This document shows, piece after piece, positions 35,689 through 46,466 of a stretch of DNA of 64,000 nt (position 1 is the first letter of the stretch; the number at the start of each line of letters is the position of its first letter). The position numbers were made by a program, and so were the translations under genes. This DNA is from Lactifluus volemus (taxonomy: Eukaryota; Basidiomycota; Agaricomycetes; Russulales; Russulaceae): contig WTXI01000003.1 in NCBI GenBank assembly GCA_022376515.1, positions 930,001 through 994,000 on the forward strand. Reading direction: 5' to 3'. Under the pieces are notes generated by a model. The model was not told where the DNA came from, made no database searches, and saw only the letters and a program-made list of their open reading frames with translations.

Positions 35689-37048
35689 TTACGACTGCGC
35701 AGCTTGCTCCTTCTCAATGCGCAGCAGATCATCTACAGTGTCCAAGATAGTATCTTGCCACTTGATGTAATTCTTGAGCCCAAGCCCGGTCTCGGTCGCG
35801 CTCGTATCTAGAGTAGCGAATGACCCGACTGCGGATTCCATACCGGTGATGACGGGAAGGCGTCCCTTCAGCTCCGGTCTCTCCTCGGCAAGCAACTCGA
35901 TAGCCTCTTCCCACGTGAACGTGCTCGAAGACACGACGTACCGCTTTGGCGTGCCAGACGCGAGCCGGACGCTAGTACCACCATCCTTGAGGGCCAACAC
36001 GTGGGCACGCGCCACGTCCCGAACGTCAACGTTCAACGGCGGCCCGCGCACAGCCGGATCGTACCCGTCGACCAGTCGACCCGGCGGACCGTTGATGAGC
36101 GCGTCGATGTACCGGTTCGTGCCCTTGACGCTCGAACCGTCGTAGATTTGGCCGCGGCCTAGCGGTCCATAGATGTACGATGGGTGCAGCGTCGTGATGT
36201 CGAGTTCGGGGTGGGCGCGGTTGAAATCGTGCACCGCGCGATCGGCTAGGCCCTTGGAGATCGAGTAGACCAGGAAGCCGGACGCGCCCGGTGCGAGAGC
36301 GTCCTCGGCCGTCTGGGGGTTGTAACCTTTTTGGAAAAAACGAAGGATGTTCAGTCGTGAGAAAAGAAACGGGAAGCGGAGAGTTTGTGATATATACTCA
36401 CACTTCTCGTTGATCGTGAAATCTTTATTGAAAAAGTCGTCCAGGGCGACAAGCGATGCCATGCTCGAGGTAATGACGAGCTTCTTCACGCCAGCAGCGA
36501 GAGCGGCATCGAGGATGCGCGTAGTGCCAGATACGGCGGTCTAGTTATTGATTTGTTAGTAGAAAGCGCGGACGTTTCGCACCATGAAGGAACTACTACG
36601 CACATTCAAGATGACTTGCGGAGCGGCGCTGTGAGCGAGCGGAGAAGCAACATGGATGATGGCATCGACCCCTAAGACGTGTTATATTCCAGGCTTACGA
36701 GGAGCGGGGCAATGGTAGCAGCATCACTGACCTTCTACGGGATTGGACAGGTCAGACGTGTTCAAGTCGTCAATAACGGTGGTAGTGAACCTGTCACCGA
36801 AGGATTCGTAGCTCTTGCTGATGCGTGCGACGTTGGGGCTACGGACAGCACTGACAACGGCGACGGGTAAGGTAAGCGCAGGATAGGGAGATAGGGCCAG
36901 GACGTACGCTCGAACGGAGTAGCCTTCCTGCAAGAGCTGATCAACAACATGAGATCCAACAAAGCCAGAGGCACCAGTACCTGGTAAAACTAGTAAGAAC
37001 GACTCGAAAGCAATACGCGTTGGTACGACGTACGAGGATGAGAGTCAT
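35689..37048 (-). CDS. NAD(P)-dependent extended SDR (dihydroflavonol-reductase/Gre2-like)
   Basis: A minus-strand gene of four or five exons. The ATG at 37046-37048 gives MTLIL, then across an intron the nucleotide-binding motif TGASGFVGSHVVDQLLQEGY (GxxGxxG). Further exons: VIDDLNTSDLSNPVEG, GVDAIIHVASPLAHSAAPQV, RILDAALAAGVKKLVITSSM and the catalytic YSISKG (YxxxK), TTLHPSYIYGPLGRGQIYDG, VDVRDVARAHVLALKDGGTS and RYVVSSSTFTWEEAIELLAE. End ...RIEKEQAAQS. The fold is that of carbonyl/ketone reductases of the Gre2/DFR group. Substrate cannot be told from sequence. GC content is higher than in the flanking gene-poor segment. Confidence 0.87.
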
Positions 37049-39308
37049 GATGAATGAGTTGAAGGGGAGTGTGGTCGAATTGCCCTAGCTGGATGTTTCC
37101 CGATTGTTTATATATCTTCTTGACCCTTGCAGCTTACTGACCTGCATGAAAGTCTGAGATTGAGGCTGATTGCAAAGCAATGCCCGCCCGCAAAAACTTT
37201 ACTCCTGGAGGTAATTCGAAGTGTAACCAAAGACGCCATATCAACAGTGGCAAACTATGTACAACCTTGGGATGTAGTTGAGCTAGATCTCACTGGCACC
37301 TCATAACTGATCAACAACCGCGGCGGAGGTTTTAACGACACGTACTGCGAACCAGTGCTACTCTTCTGAGGCTATCCCTGACCCCCTATAAGCTAGTTGT
37401 GCTTCATCAGCAAGATACGGCTACCCGGCTATACCTTGAGAGGCTGCCGGTCAAACGCCGCTGTCTCTTTTTGTCCTACCCCCCAGTCTCTTGGACTGAA
37501 AGCTATCAAGTTACTAAGTTACCAGGCTTCCACGACTCGTGTGATCTGAGACGAGCTCATTTCTGGAATTCGGGATTCACACACAAGCTCTGCTATGACA
37601 AGCTTTCAAGTTGCTCAGCTACCTATTACTTGTAGTATCTCCGCGAAAACAGTCCGCGCTGTGGTGGTCCTGACGCATACAATACCTAAACTGTTCTCAT
37701 AGGCTTCTAGGCTTGCCTTTGTCTTTCAATGGCATCATATGACAAAGGGCGTGCCACAGATGTGATCACAAGAACCAGAGGGTTTGTCATCGCAACGTTA
37801 ATCATCAATGCTTAGGAGTAATAGCCGGCGACAGGAAGGTTCCCGAGACCGAGCTAATACTACAACTCCTGAGGTCAGTACTGGGTACTCTTGGCGGGAG
37901 TGGTTCACTTATGTCACATGATTTCCATGCCTACATCGGGTGTTGATCAACAGAGGTCATTGTCTGCCTGCAACAGGGCATGGACCAACGAACCGTTATA
38001 TCTGACCAACTGTTCGAACCGGAAAGCAGAACGAGGACAAGTCGCCACTGGTCTTTTGACTCCTTGTGGGACTGTTGACGGAGACTAGCAAGTCAGGAGA
38101 TGGTCTGGATATCTATTGCGAGATGGAACTGAAAATATTTGGGCCTTAAGGCCATCTTCGCAAAGTATGTTGTTGCTCCTCTTAAACCCTGCCCTTCTTG
38201 GGCTGTCCTTTTTGCTGGTCATAACTATAGTAATTGATTTGTTTATCTGGATATCAGACATCTAGATGAATGGGTTATATGTATGATTGTGTAGTTGCAT
38301 GCAATCACCGAAGGGTATAGCCTAACGAGGGTGGGGCTAAACTTGAGCTTTGAGCCCCTGACCAGTTCCAATGACTCGGACACCACCCACAGTCAAAGTC
38401 CTGTTTTGGTGGGTCATGCCATCCCTTGCATCATGTTCCCTTTTCTGTCTCACCCCAAGTCGCTGGTTCCCCAGCTCGGCCTGGTGGGAGTCAAGCCCTG
38501 GATGGGATCGTTGTTGTCATGGTGCCACTCTCGTCAGTTGTCTCAGACCTTGATTTGGCCCTCCATCTCCTCATTCGCATGTCCAACAATTTGCTGTCCC
38601 CGAGAACAAGGGTCAAGGCCGACTGTGTGGCACCCATCACTGCGCCTGAGGATATGATATCTCAGTGATGCTCCTTGGGAGAGAGGCCATCATCGTTGAT
38701 TATGGGCTCACGCGGTGCGAACATTCGGTGCTGTGGCCTGAGTCTATGACCATGTCTATGGACAGCAGCGGGATTTGCGCAAGTGAGGAGACGGTCCCTC
38801 GGACTGTACACCGAAATACTAAACAACTTTCTGCAAGCAAGAGAATGATTTCCTCCGAGGACGGCGTCCGCCCGTCGATGACTCTGAGAGAACGAAGAGG
38901 TGTCACGGTGGGATGAGATCAGGGGTCACTTCACAAGCACCACAGGGTTGTGAGGACACCTGCGACGACAACATCACGGTCGTTCAAATCGGCTGCTCAT
39001 TCGTGGAAGCCCAGTTATCCAAGCTGCTGGGACGTCTCTAACAGCTCCATCAATCTCAACAAGGCTTCAATCTCCACTCTGTCGCTGAGGTACCTGCAAA
39101 TGACCCAGTCCTCCAGTTTGCATACCCGGAGACTGGAAGTCCGTCATAAACGAATGCCACATCTCCTGGAACTCCAAAACCCGTTATTCGATGCAATAAA
39201 CGCATGTCGACTCGTGTAGCAGAGGCAGTTGCACATACGCTCTCGCATACAGCTGCCTTCACTCGGATCTTGGCAGTAACACGCAATTTTATTAGAGTCG
39301 AATACATT
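37049..39308. other. 2.3-kb gene-poor segment with one copy of a dispersed repeat
   Basis: No conserved gene recognised between the SDR start and the NDUFS4 stop. The part 37605-37855 matches 46920-47135 (see the repeat entries). Open frames at 38295-39220 and on the minus strand at 39056-39412 were read and show no domain; the last overlaps the true NDUFS4 end in another frame. Composition and ORF decay suggest old transposon debris. Confidence 0.5.
37605..37855. repeat. dispersed repeat, copy A
   Basis: Aligns in direct orientation with 46920-47135. Shared short blocks in the same order include ttgctc(a/g)gctacct, gaaaacagtc(c/t)gcg, ctcataggcttc, ggcatcat, gcagatgtgatcacaag (with cacagatgtgatcacaag here) and agaccgagct. 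Divergence is substantial, so the element is old. Class unknown. Confidence 0.65.
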
Positions 39309-40211
39309 CTACTTTGTACGAGCAATGCGGAGTTTGTGCTGTTTATATTCATAATTTTCTGCATAGTTCTTGGGCGGGATCCTTTCTGGGGCTGGTGGTT
39401 GCCTGTGGTCAATTCAAATTCAGCAGTCAGATCGACCGAAATACACTGGGAGGCACGGAGTCGTAAAAGTTCATTGGGACTTACACATAATAGTCCCAGT
39501 CTAGCAAAAAAAAAAAAGCAATTCCTTTTGAGTAAAGTTCAAAAATGAGTGAAGGGGGGGGGGGAAACATACTTTGCTTCTCGGCAAAGTGAATGGCATC
39601 CTCCTTGGATCTGAACGAAAGTCGGGTGCCCTGAACGTAGTCCGCCCTTGCCTCCATCATCAACGATACTACCCAAAAAAATTTAAAAGCGAACAAAAGC
39701 CCTACGAGCTTGCCCAACCCATCAATGGGTTTTCCCAGCGCCCGCCGCCGGGAAGGACGTCCCAGTCAAGACGCCAGCGGTTCCCCTTTGCTCCACCGCT
39801 CTGCATCGTATTCCGGGTAGGTTGGTATATACGTACGACGCGCTGACGGAGCTCGGCTAGACATTATGCTAATAATGAGATACTGATGGTTTTCTTTGGG
39901 GAGGGGGGGGAGAAGGAGAGATATACCTGGTGCCCCGCTGATGATATCCGCGCTCAGAACATCTTTCTGTGGGATGGGTGCGATCTCCGATGGCCCTTTG
40001 GTAGCGGTAGGACCGGGCTGGGAGGCCTCTGTTGAAAGAGTACGGAGGCTAGTGAGGGACGAAGAAGGGCAGGTTTGAAAAGGCCTCTGAGCAAGCCCGG
40101 AGGAGTGTCATTGTTTGATTCTGTGGCGTCAGAAGCCCCAGCGTCGCACTTCCGACAACGCTTCACCCGCTTTTGGTACAGAACTCTCACGGTTATTCCT
40201 CTTCGTTGCAT
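39309..40211 (-). CDS. NDUFS4: NADH:ubiquinone oxidoreductase 18-kDa subunit (NDUFS4-like)
   Basis: The minus-strand gene has a basic mitochondrial presequence-like N-terminus (start tentatively 40211; LLRGLFKPALLRPSLASVLF is the likely import signal) then ASQPGPTATKGPSEIAPIPQ, KDVLSADIISGAPG, and after an intron AELRQRVVRIYQPTRNTMQS, GNRWRLDWDVLPGGGRWENP, LMGWASS, YVQGTRLSFRSKEDAIHFAE and KQNWDYYV. The last exon, after an intron, reads QPPAPERIPPKNYAENYEYK and ends RIARTK at 39309. These blocks are the ETC complex I accessory-subunit signature. The presequence and exon 2 are joined only if one base is missing near 40045. The protein is an assembly subunit at the N-module/Q-module junction of complex I. 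Confidence 0.87.
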
Positions 40212-40644
40212 GATTCAATTGAACTATTATGAACTGGCGGACTACGTCAATGACAACACAGTCCAGTCTCTTTCCAGCACATTACTCTCATCCGACCAGG
40301 TATGGTGTCAGGACTGATTATTAGACTTGCTCCAAGGCCTCCCTGCAGTAGCAACTAGTCATCAAATCCGACAAGTCGGTCATCGTAGAGGACATACAGC
40401 CAAATAGCATTGGTACATATGCATGACCTCGACAATATCTTCATACATCGTACACTCGCCACGTCTAGATACAATAACATCAATAAATACAGACGGATGG
40501 GCGCAAGGGACCCGCCTACGACTAGCAACTTAAATACAATACAATAACAGGACGCCCATCCTTCACCCCAAAAAACTTTCAGATCATGAAATGGCCTTGA
40601 ATAAAACGTCATGAACTTCACTTATTCACCACCCGAATGCCCTG
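40212..40644. other. intergenic between two minus-strand genes
   Basis: About 430 bp; promoter side of NDUFS4 and 3' flank of the reductase gene. AT-rich, no coding blocks. Confidence 0.5.
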
Positions 40645-42879
40645 TCAATGGAATTCGTTGAGATGACCAGCGAAGACAAGGTGGGAGAACAAAGCGTACT
40701 CTTCGATGCTCTCGACGCCGCCCACGTCCTTCCAGTCCGCCCAACTCACGCGCCCTACGGCCCGGACGGCTTCGTCCATGAGTGAGGTTGGTCCGCACGA
40801 ACCAATAACGACGCCGCTCGGCACGTCTGAACTACCGCGTCGGTTCCTCGAGTACGCAGCACGCACACCGGCGATCACGCCTTGCAGCGTGTCATAAATG
40901 TCGGGACGTCCTGCGCGGAGGTGCATGCCTGGCGGCAATGCCTCGCGTTGCACGCGGTGTGGGCGAGAAGAAGCCCGAGTCCAATGGACGGTGAATCGGA
41001 GGGAGAGGGTAGAGTGCGGTGATGCGCGCGGCTGCATGAGCGGTGTAAGCTCTGGAAGAAGTGAGTAGAGAGAATCTGGTGCATAGCGTTAGCTCGCGTG
41101 AACGCCAGGACCAAAATCACCCTTACCCGGGTCTGTGACCGACCAGATAACCTCGATGATGCGCACGTGACTCCTCCCATTAGAATGCTTTTGCAGCATA
41201 TCATCAAGTACGCTCATTAGATACGAAACACCACTACCGCCAGCGACGAGGACGGCTCCTGAATATGAAGTATAAAGTGTGTACCCAGGGCCACCTTGAA
41301 GGCGTATCAGCGCTGTTGCAAGACCAAACACCAACACCCAGAGCTTACTGTATGGGCCTTCAAGAATAATACGGACTTTGCGTGCAGGTCCCCGCCCGCG
41401 TTCGGTATCCATAGGCCCCCCTTTGGGGCGTGCATCCGCAGCTCCACTGGCCATGCGTAGCAAGTTACGTGTCCACGACCCCTTTGCTTTGATCGGGAGC
41501 ATCAAACCTCCGCGCCTGATCCCGCAGCGATAGTGAACGGCCGGGCGCGACTTATGAGCCAGGTCGACCACCAGCCGAACCACGAGTTACTGACAACACG
41601 AAGACGAACATGTTGACCCGCGCGCCATCCTGCGCCAAGAGAGGCACATGAATAAGCGTTGTACCCCCGTTTAGCGCATGTTCAGCAGTGGCCCACGCCA
41701 CAGTGTACCGCGTCCGAGCAATGCGAGCGAAGTGATCGAACACGTAGAGACCCACTGCGGCCAGTATGAAGGGTAAAGTAGTAGGGACGTGCATGTACGT
41801 CTGAGGCAATCAGGATTTGGGGTAAATGGTAAAAAAAACAAAAAGACCTACCGCAAGCAACAAGATGGCAACACAGATGACATGGACCATAAAGAATAAG
41901 GTATACATACTGTTCCGTATAAACGACATTGTACAGACGAATAACAAGTCGACAGCGCAGGTTGCAACGAGTCCCCAGACGTATTGAGGGATAAGCAGCT
42001 GTTCTCGCAAGGTTCCGGTCAAAGACCATTGATAGACTGAGAGGCAGGATGAGTTCAGCGACGTGGTCAACGAGGAAATACACACGGTAACCAACGGCAT
42101 GAACGTTAACCGTAATGACGATTACGCGCCCTGCAAAGCGGTGGATGTAGTTCAACTGAACATTGAATGTGGATAAATGAAGACAGCTTAGAGATGCAAT
42201 CGATCTTTACCTTCTCATAACCAACTCCACACAGCCAGCTCAGCCAGTTCGTCTTTCCTGCCAGAGCCACGGCGACCGGAATCTGTGACACTGCCACAAA
42301 GCCGGTGCGTGGGGGATCGATGAACGGATCGGATTGGATTAAGCAGGCGTAAAGGATAATGACAGCGTAAGCGAGGAGAACGAGTAGTTTGCCAAAGGAG
42401 AATCCAGGGGATACGCGAAAGTTGAGCGCGTAGGCAAGCGTAGGATGTACGATCGTCGTCCAGTAGGGAACACGAGTGGGCGGGCCGTGCAGTTTCTGGG
42501 AGCCACGGGCGCGCGGGATGACCAGGGCCTGGAGCGTCTGTGGCGCCTTGTCGTCCTCCGGCGCGTCGACGGACGTACGTGTGGTGTGATTCGTACGCGT
42601 ACTCTTGGAGCGCACCGGGTCGGGTTTGGTGGTCGTACCAGAGCGGCCGAGCGTGCGCGCGTTATTGCTTCGTTCTGGGGATGCGCGCGATGCACCGGAG
42701 CGTAGGAAGAGCCCATTGAGGAACTCGGAGGGTTGAAACAAGCGAACAAGGGCACGAGGGAGAGTCAGGACGACGTAGACAGCGAAAAGGATGAGCAACA
42801 GAATATCTATGTGAAAGACAAAGCGAGGTACATCTATCTGGTGAGGAGCAGTGAACGCAAAAGACGGTGAGGGAGACAT
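40645..42879 (-). CDS. ferric-reductase-type transmembrane flavocytochrome (FRE/NOX superfamily)
   Basis: The start at 42879 gives MSPSPSFAFTAPHQIDVPRF and a first membrane span, then a disordered basic/Thr-rich loop (~residues 60-130). The heme core has LNYIHRFAGRVIVITVNVHA (His pair 13 residues apart) and VHVICVAILLLA joined across an intron to TYMHVPTTLPFI (second His pair). The FAD domain shows GWRAGQHVRLRV and RPFTIAAGS; the NAD(P)H domain shows EGPY joined to GGPGYTLYTSYSGAVLVAGG and SGVSYLMSVLDDML, then VVIGSCGPTSLMDEAVRAVG. There is no EF-hand. The C-terminus reads GGVESIEE; the annotated stop at 40645 may be preceded by one more intron. Fungal members reduce Fe(III)/Cu(II) chelates at the plasma membrane; a superoxide-producing role is less likely. 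Confidence 0.87.
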
Positions 42880-43503
42880 GGTGGAAAGAAAAAAGAGTGG
42901 TCTGCTCTACGATACGAGACGCGACCTAAAACGTGCGTGCAGTCAAAGAGAACGGTTAAGTATGACCGAGGACAAAAAAAAAAAAGAAATTTTACGAGAA
43001 GTACTCACGTTCTTCAGCTGCGCGTGTCGTAAGATGACTCTGCTACGGTTGCTCCTCGGCTCGTAACGGAGTAATAGAAACACACGTTCTATCTTTGAAA
43101 TCGCAGAGGAAAGCAAAAGGGGGGGAAGGCAATGAGGCAGGCCATGCTACTTGGGCTGAAGTATTTGAGCTCTGGATTAGATTGGCCTCGTGGCAGCGGG
43201 TCATTATGTTAAGCGGTTACAAACAAAGTTGTTTTTCTTTTTTTCCGATTTTCTGGGAGGTTTACCTTCCTAAAACAGTTACAGAATGGCGTTGTAATCC
43301 GATAGGCAGGCAGTGCATCGTAAATGTGACTGGAAAAGGAACGACACGGGACTGTTTGGTGAGAGAGATACATAGCTTGTTGCCCTTCACATTGCGATTC
43401 CAATTCCCCTAAAGAGCCTTTTCTCTGCTTACAAACAAATGTTGTCCGCAAATGGAAATAACAAACGGCTTCCCGGATTAGGTCATAGACTGGTGAACAC
43501 CTC
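42880..43503. promoter_or_regulatory. divergent promoter region FRE/PRP38
   Basis: About 620 bp separates the two start codons, unusually long for this window. It contains an A-run near 42970-42985. No iron-response GATA (HGATAR) cluster was obvious to me by eye, so no regulatory claim is made. Confidence 0.4.
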
Positions 43504-44514
43504 ATGGCTAACACCACTGTACGTGGAGCGCAAGCTATCCACAGCCAGAACCCTCAGGTAGTTGCTGTATCTCTAGAATTCTGTAATCCCTAAACTTCCA
43601 CCTAGTTTCTCGTCGAGACCGTGATCCGCAATAGGATTTATGAATCATCCTTTTGGAAGGAGCATTGCTTTGCTTTAACAGGCGCGTTGTGCACGTACCT
43701 TCCTCGCGACCCGAGCTTATCAACTTGAGCAGCGGAAAGCTTGATCGACTTTGCAATCAAAATTCGGGCTGTGGGCGGCGTTTATGGCAATCAAAAACCG
43801 ACCGAATTTCTGTGCCTTCTCCTCAAATTATTGCAAATCCAGCCCGAGAAGGAGATCCTTATCGAATACCTTCAAGCAGATGAGTTCAAGTGAGCACCTT
43901 TGTACTGCCTAATAGGCTCACCGTCAAACTTATCTATGCAGGTACTTACGGGCCTTGGCGGCTTTATACATACGCATGACTTTTCGAGCCGTGGAGGTCT
44001 ACGAAATACTCGAACCTCTCTTAAAAGATTATAGAAAACTGCGTTATCGGGAGCAGAGTAAGCACCTCTTTATGGATCCTGTGCACCCACAACTCACCTG
44101 GTTTCAGCTGGCTACTCTCTGACGTATATTGATGAGTTTGTTGATCGACTATTGAATGAAGACCGTGTATGCGACATCATCCTGCCCCGTATATCGAAGC
44201 GTGCCGTCCTCGAAGAAAATGGTGAACTTACCCCCCGCCAGAGCCGTCTCCTCAACGCCATAGAAGGTAAAGACGAAGAGGATACAAGACCAAGTCACAG
44301 CCGAGGCAGTAGTCGCAGCTCGCGTAGCGCCAAGGCTAGCATGTCAGATCGGAGCAATGATCGCAGCCGGAGTGCTCGAGCAGCCTCAACAGATGGCAAG
44401 GATGACTCCCGTTACGTATCACAGAGCCCCGTTGCAAGCAGGTCAGCATCTCCCATGGGGTCGGAAGGTCGTTTCCGTTCTCGAAGTCGTAGCATATCTC
44501 CGGATCGAGTGTAG
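43504..44514 (+). CDS. PRP38: pre-mRNA splicing factor Prp38
   Basis: The start gives MANTTVRGAQAIHSQNPQ, joined to FLVETVIRNRIYESSFWKEH, then AESLIDFAIKIRAVGGVYGN, QKPTEFLCLLLKLLQIQPEK, IEYLQADEFK, YLRALAALYIRMTFRAVEVY, EILEPLLKDYRKLRYRE, TYIDEFVDRLLNEDRVCDII and LPRISKRAVLEENGELTPRQ: a full Prp38 domain. The C-terminus is an RS-rich tail (SRSSRSAKASMSDRSNDRSR...), absent from budding yeast Prp38 but usual in filamentous fungi and metazoa. Prp38 is a U4/U6.U5 tri-snRNP / B-complex factor needed for spliceosome activation. The intron 43682-43732 appears to start with GC (gcgcgt). Tandem with MOD5, 77 bp apart. Confidence 0.92.
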
Positions 44515-44591
44515 CTGTACGTTGGTGTCAGTGTCATTAGGGTTAGGGGTTCAATCACTTCACGCATGAAAGAGTCTGCCACGTCGCCAAT

Positions 44592-46466
44592 ATGGCTCTT
44601 CGTCCTATCATCGCAATATGCGGAACTACTGGCGTTGGTAAATCAAAGCTAGCCGTTGAACTTGCCCTCAACCTGTCCGAGAAGCTCGACAGTCATGGTT
44701 GGAAGGGGGGCGTCGTGGTCAATGCCGATGCTATGCAAGCGTACAAGGGTTTCAACACCATAACGAACAAAATCCCACTCGGAGAGAGGGCCGGAGTTGA
44801 CCACGTTCTCATGGATTTCAAAGAACCCACTGAACAGTATGTCGTCGGTCAGTGGGTCCACGATGCTATACGGGCCGTGAGCCCATTTCATAAATTTAGC
44901 TGGCTCATCGCTCTCGTCTAATCGCTTCCGGGTCAGATCAGTGATGCGCATAGTGTGCGAAAAATCCCTATCGTGGTTGGAGGGACTGCGTACTGGATGC
45001 AACACCTCATCTTCCCCGGTCGGCTTGCTGTCGAACCAGGCCAACTCTCCGGATCGGATGCATCACCGGCTCCCCCTGATAGCAGCGTGCTACCACTCTC
45101 GAACGAGCTATCATCTACGCTATCCCAGATAACAACAGATTTGCGCGAGTTGTTCGATGCACTTCCCGAAGTCCCGCCATCGGCCGTCGATGACCCTGGC
45201 GCAGCTCTTGCCTTGTATAACCTCCTGCATGCTCTTGACCCTACCGTGGCTGCTAGGTGGCATTGGAGAGATACCCGAAAAGTTCTACGGAACTTAGAGA
45301 TTATAAGGGAGACCGGCAGGACGGTGAGCGATATTCATCGAGAACAATCGACTGCCACCCCCACACCTAGGTAAGTTCCGCACGCCAGCGCCGTACCGCA
45401 CTACCTCCTTATATGTGAAACTAGATACGATACACTTTGTCTGTGGCTGTACGCCGATCCAACGGAGCTCAAGCATCGGTTAGATATCAGGGCGGAAGAG
45501 ATGCTTCAGGTAAAATTTTGGACCTCTCTCTCATCCTCGCGAACGCTTACACAAACAAATAGAACAATCTATTGGATGAAGTCCGTGAACTCAGTCGGCT
45601 GGTGTTATCGTCCGAGGAGGGTGATTCGAGCGCTTCTGCTTCATCCATAGATTTTACCTTTGGAATTTTCCAGTCAATAGGTTGGACTCCATAAACTCTA
45701 CGGAGGTCATGGCTAAAATGTTCTCGTGACAGGCTTCCGGGAGTTTCATCAATACCTCGCTGATCCATCCCCGTCCGAGAAGAAGTATCTGGTTGCTGTT
45801 GAAAATCTGAAGATTGCTAATCGCCAATATGCCAAGCGGCAAGTCTCATGGATTCGCAACAAGTTCCTTCCAGCAGCACATGCAGCAAAGACGACGGAGG
45901 GAACCAAATGTGTCAAGCTCTATCTCCTAGATGCGACAGGTCTGCATAGTGTCTCCTTCAAATGGATAGGTCGTCGCTCATTCTAGACCATACGTATACG
46001 CATAGAACTCCCAAAATGGACCTCGGAAGTCAGAGACGTAGCGAACGGATTGGCAGAAGGTCAGCTGATTGCTTGAACCCTTCATTTTTACGTGTAATTC
46101 TATGGATCGACCTTGCCTCCTTGAACAGCATTCCTCAGATGTGATCCACTCCCAGATCCGCCCACTCTTTCGTCCACTGCAAAAACGATTCTCTCTGCCG
46201 TTCCCGTCAAGGCCACCAAGTATGCACGCAAGTAGCCTTTTGAGAAATGCAAGCTAATCGTTTTTAGTCCGACAGAAGTCCTCGTCGCGCGCCGTAAAGT
46301 CATATGTCCCGTCTGCACCGTGGACGACGCCCTTCCCGTCATGATCGAAGAAGGATCCGAATGGGTGGCACACACTAGAACAAAGGTTCATAAGCGGCTA
46401 GCTGCGAAGGATATTAGGGCGACGAGAACGGGGCCATCTCGCCTTTCTGTGGAGCCCTGTACGTAG
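44592..46466 (+). CDS. MOD5: tRNA dimethylallyltransferase (isopentenyltransferase)
   Basis: The start gives MALRPIIAICGTTGVGKSKL (P-loop GTTGVGKS), VVVNADAMQAYKGFNTITNK, IPLGERAGVDHVLMDFKEP, and VVGQWVHDAIRA joined across an intron to ISDAHSVRKIPIVVGGTAYW, MQHLIFPGRL. Later exons: DTRKVLRNLEIIRETGRTVS, LCLWLYADPTELKHRLDIRA, GFREFHQYL, NLKIANRQYAKRQVSWIRNK and a C-terminal matrin-type zinc finger CPVCTVDDALPVMIEEGSEW, VAHTRTKVHKR. It ends VEPCT at 46466. The enzyme modifies A37 of UNN-reading tRNAs with dimethylallyl diphosphate in cytosol and mitochondria. Nine or so exons with several short ones. A decayed duplicate lies 7 kb downstream. Confidence 0.9.

Noticed and set aside
38295..39220. 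A candidate gene in the 37-39 kb desert (several frames of 80-120 residues).
   Set aside because: Overlapping frames on both strands, no domain, and the 3' end overlaps the true NDUFS4 last exon.
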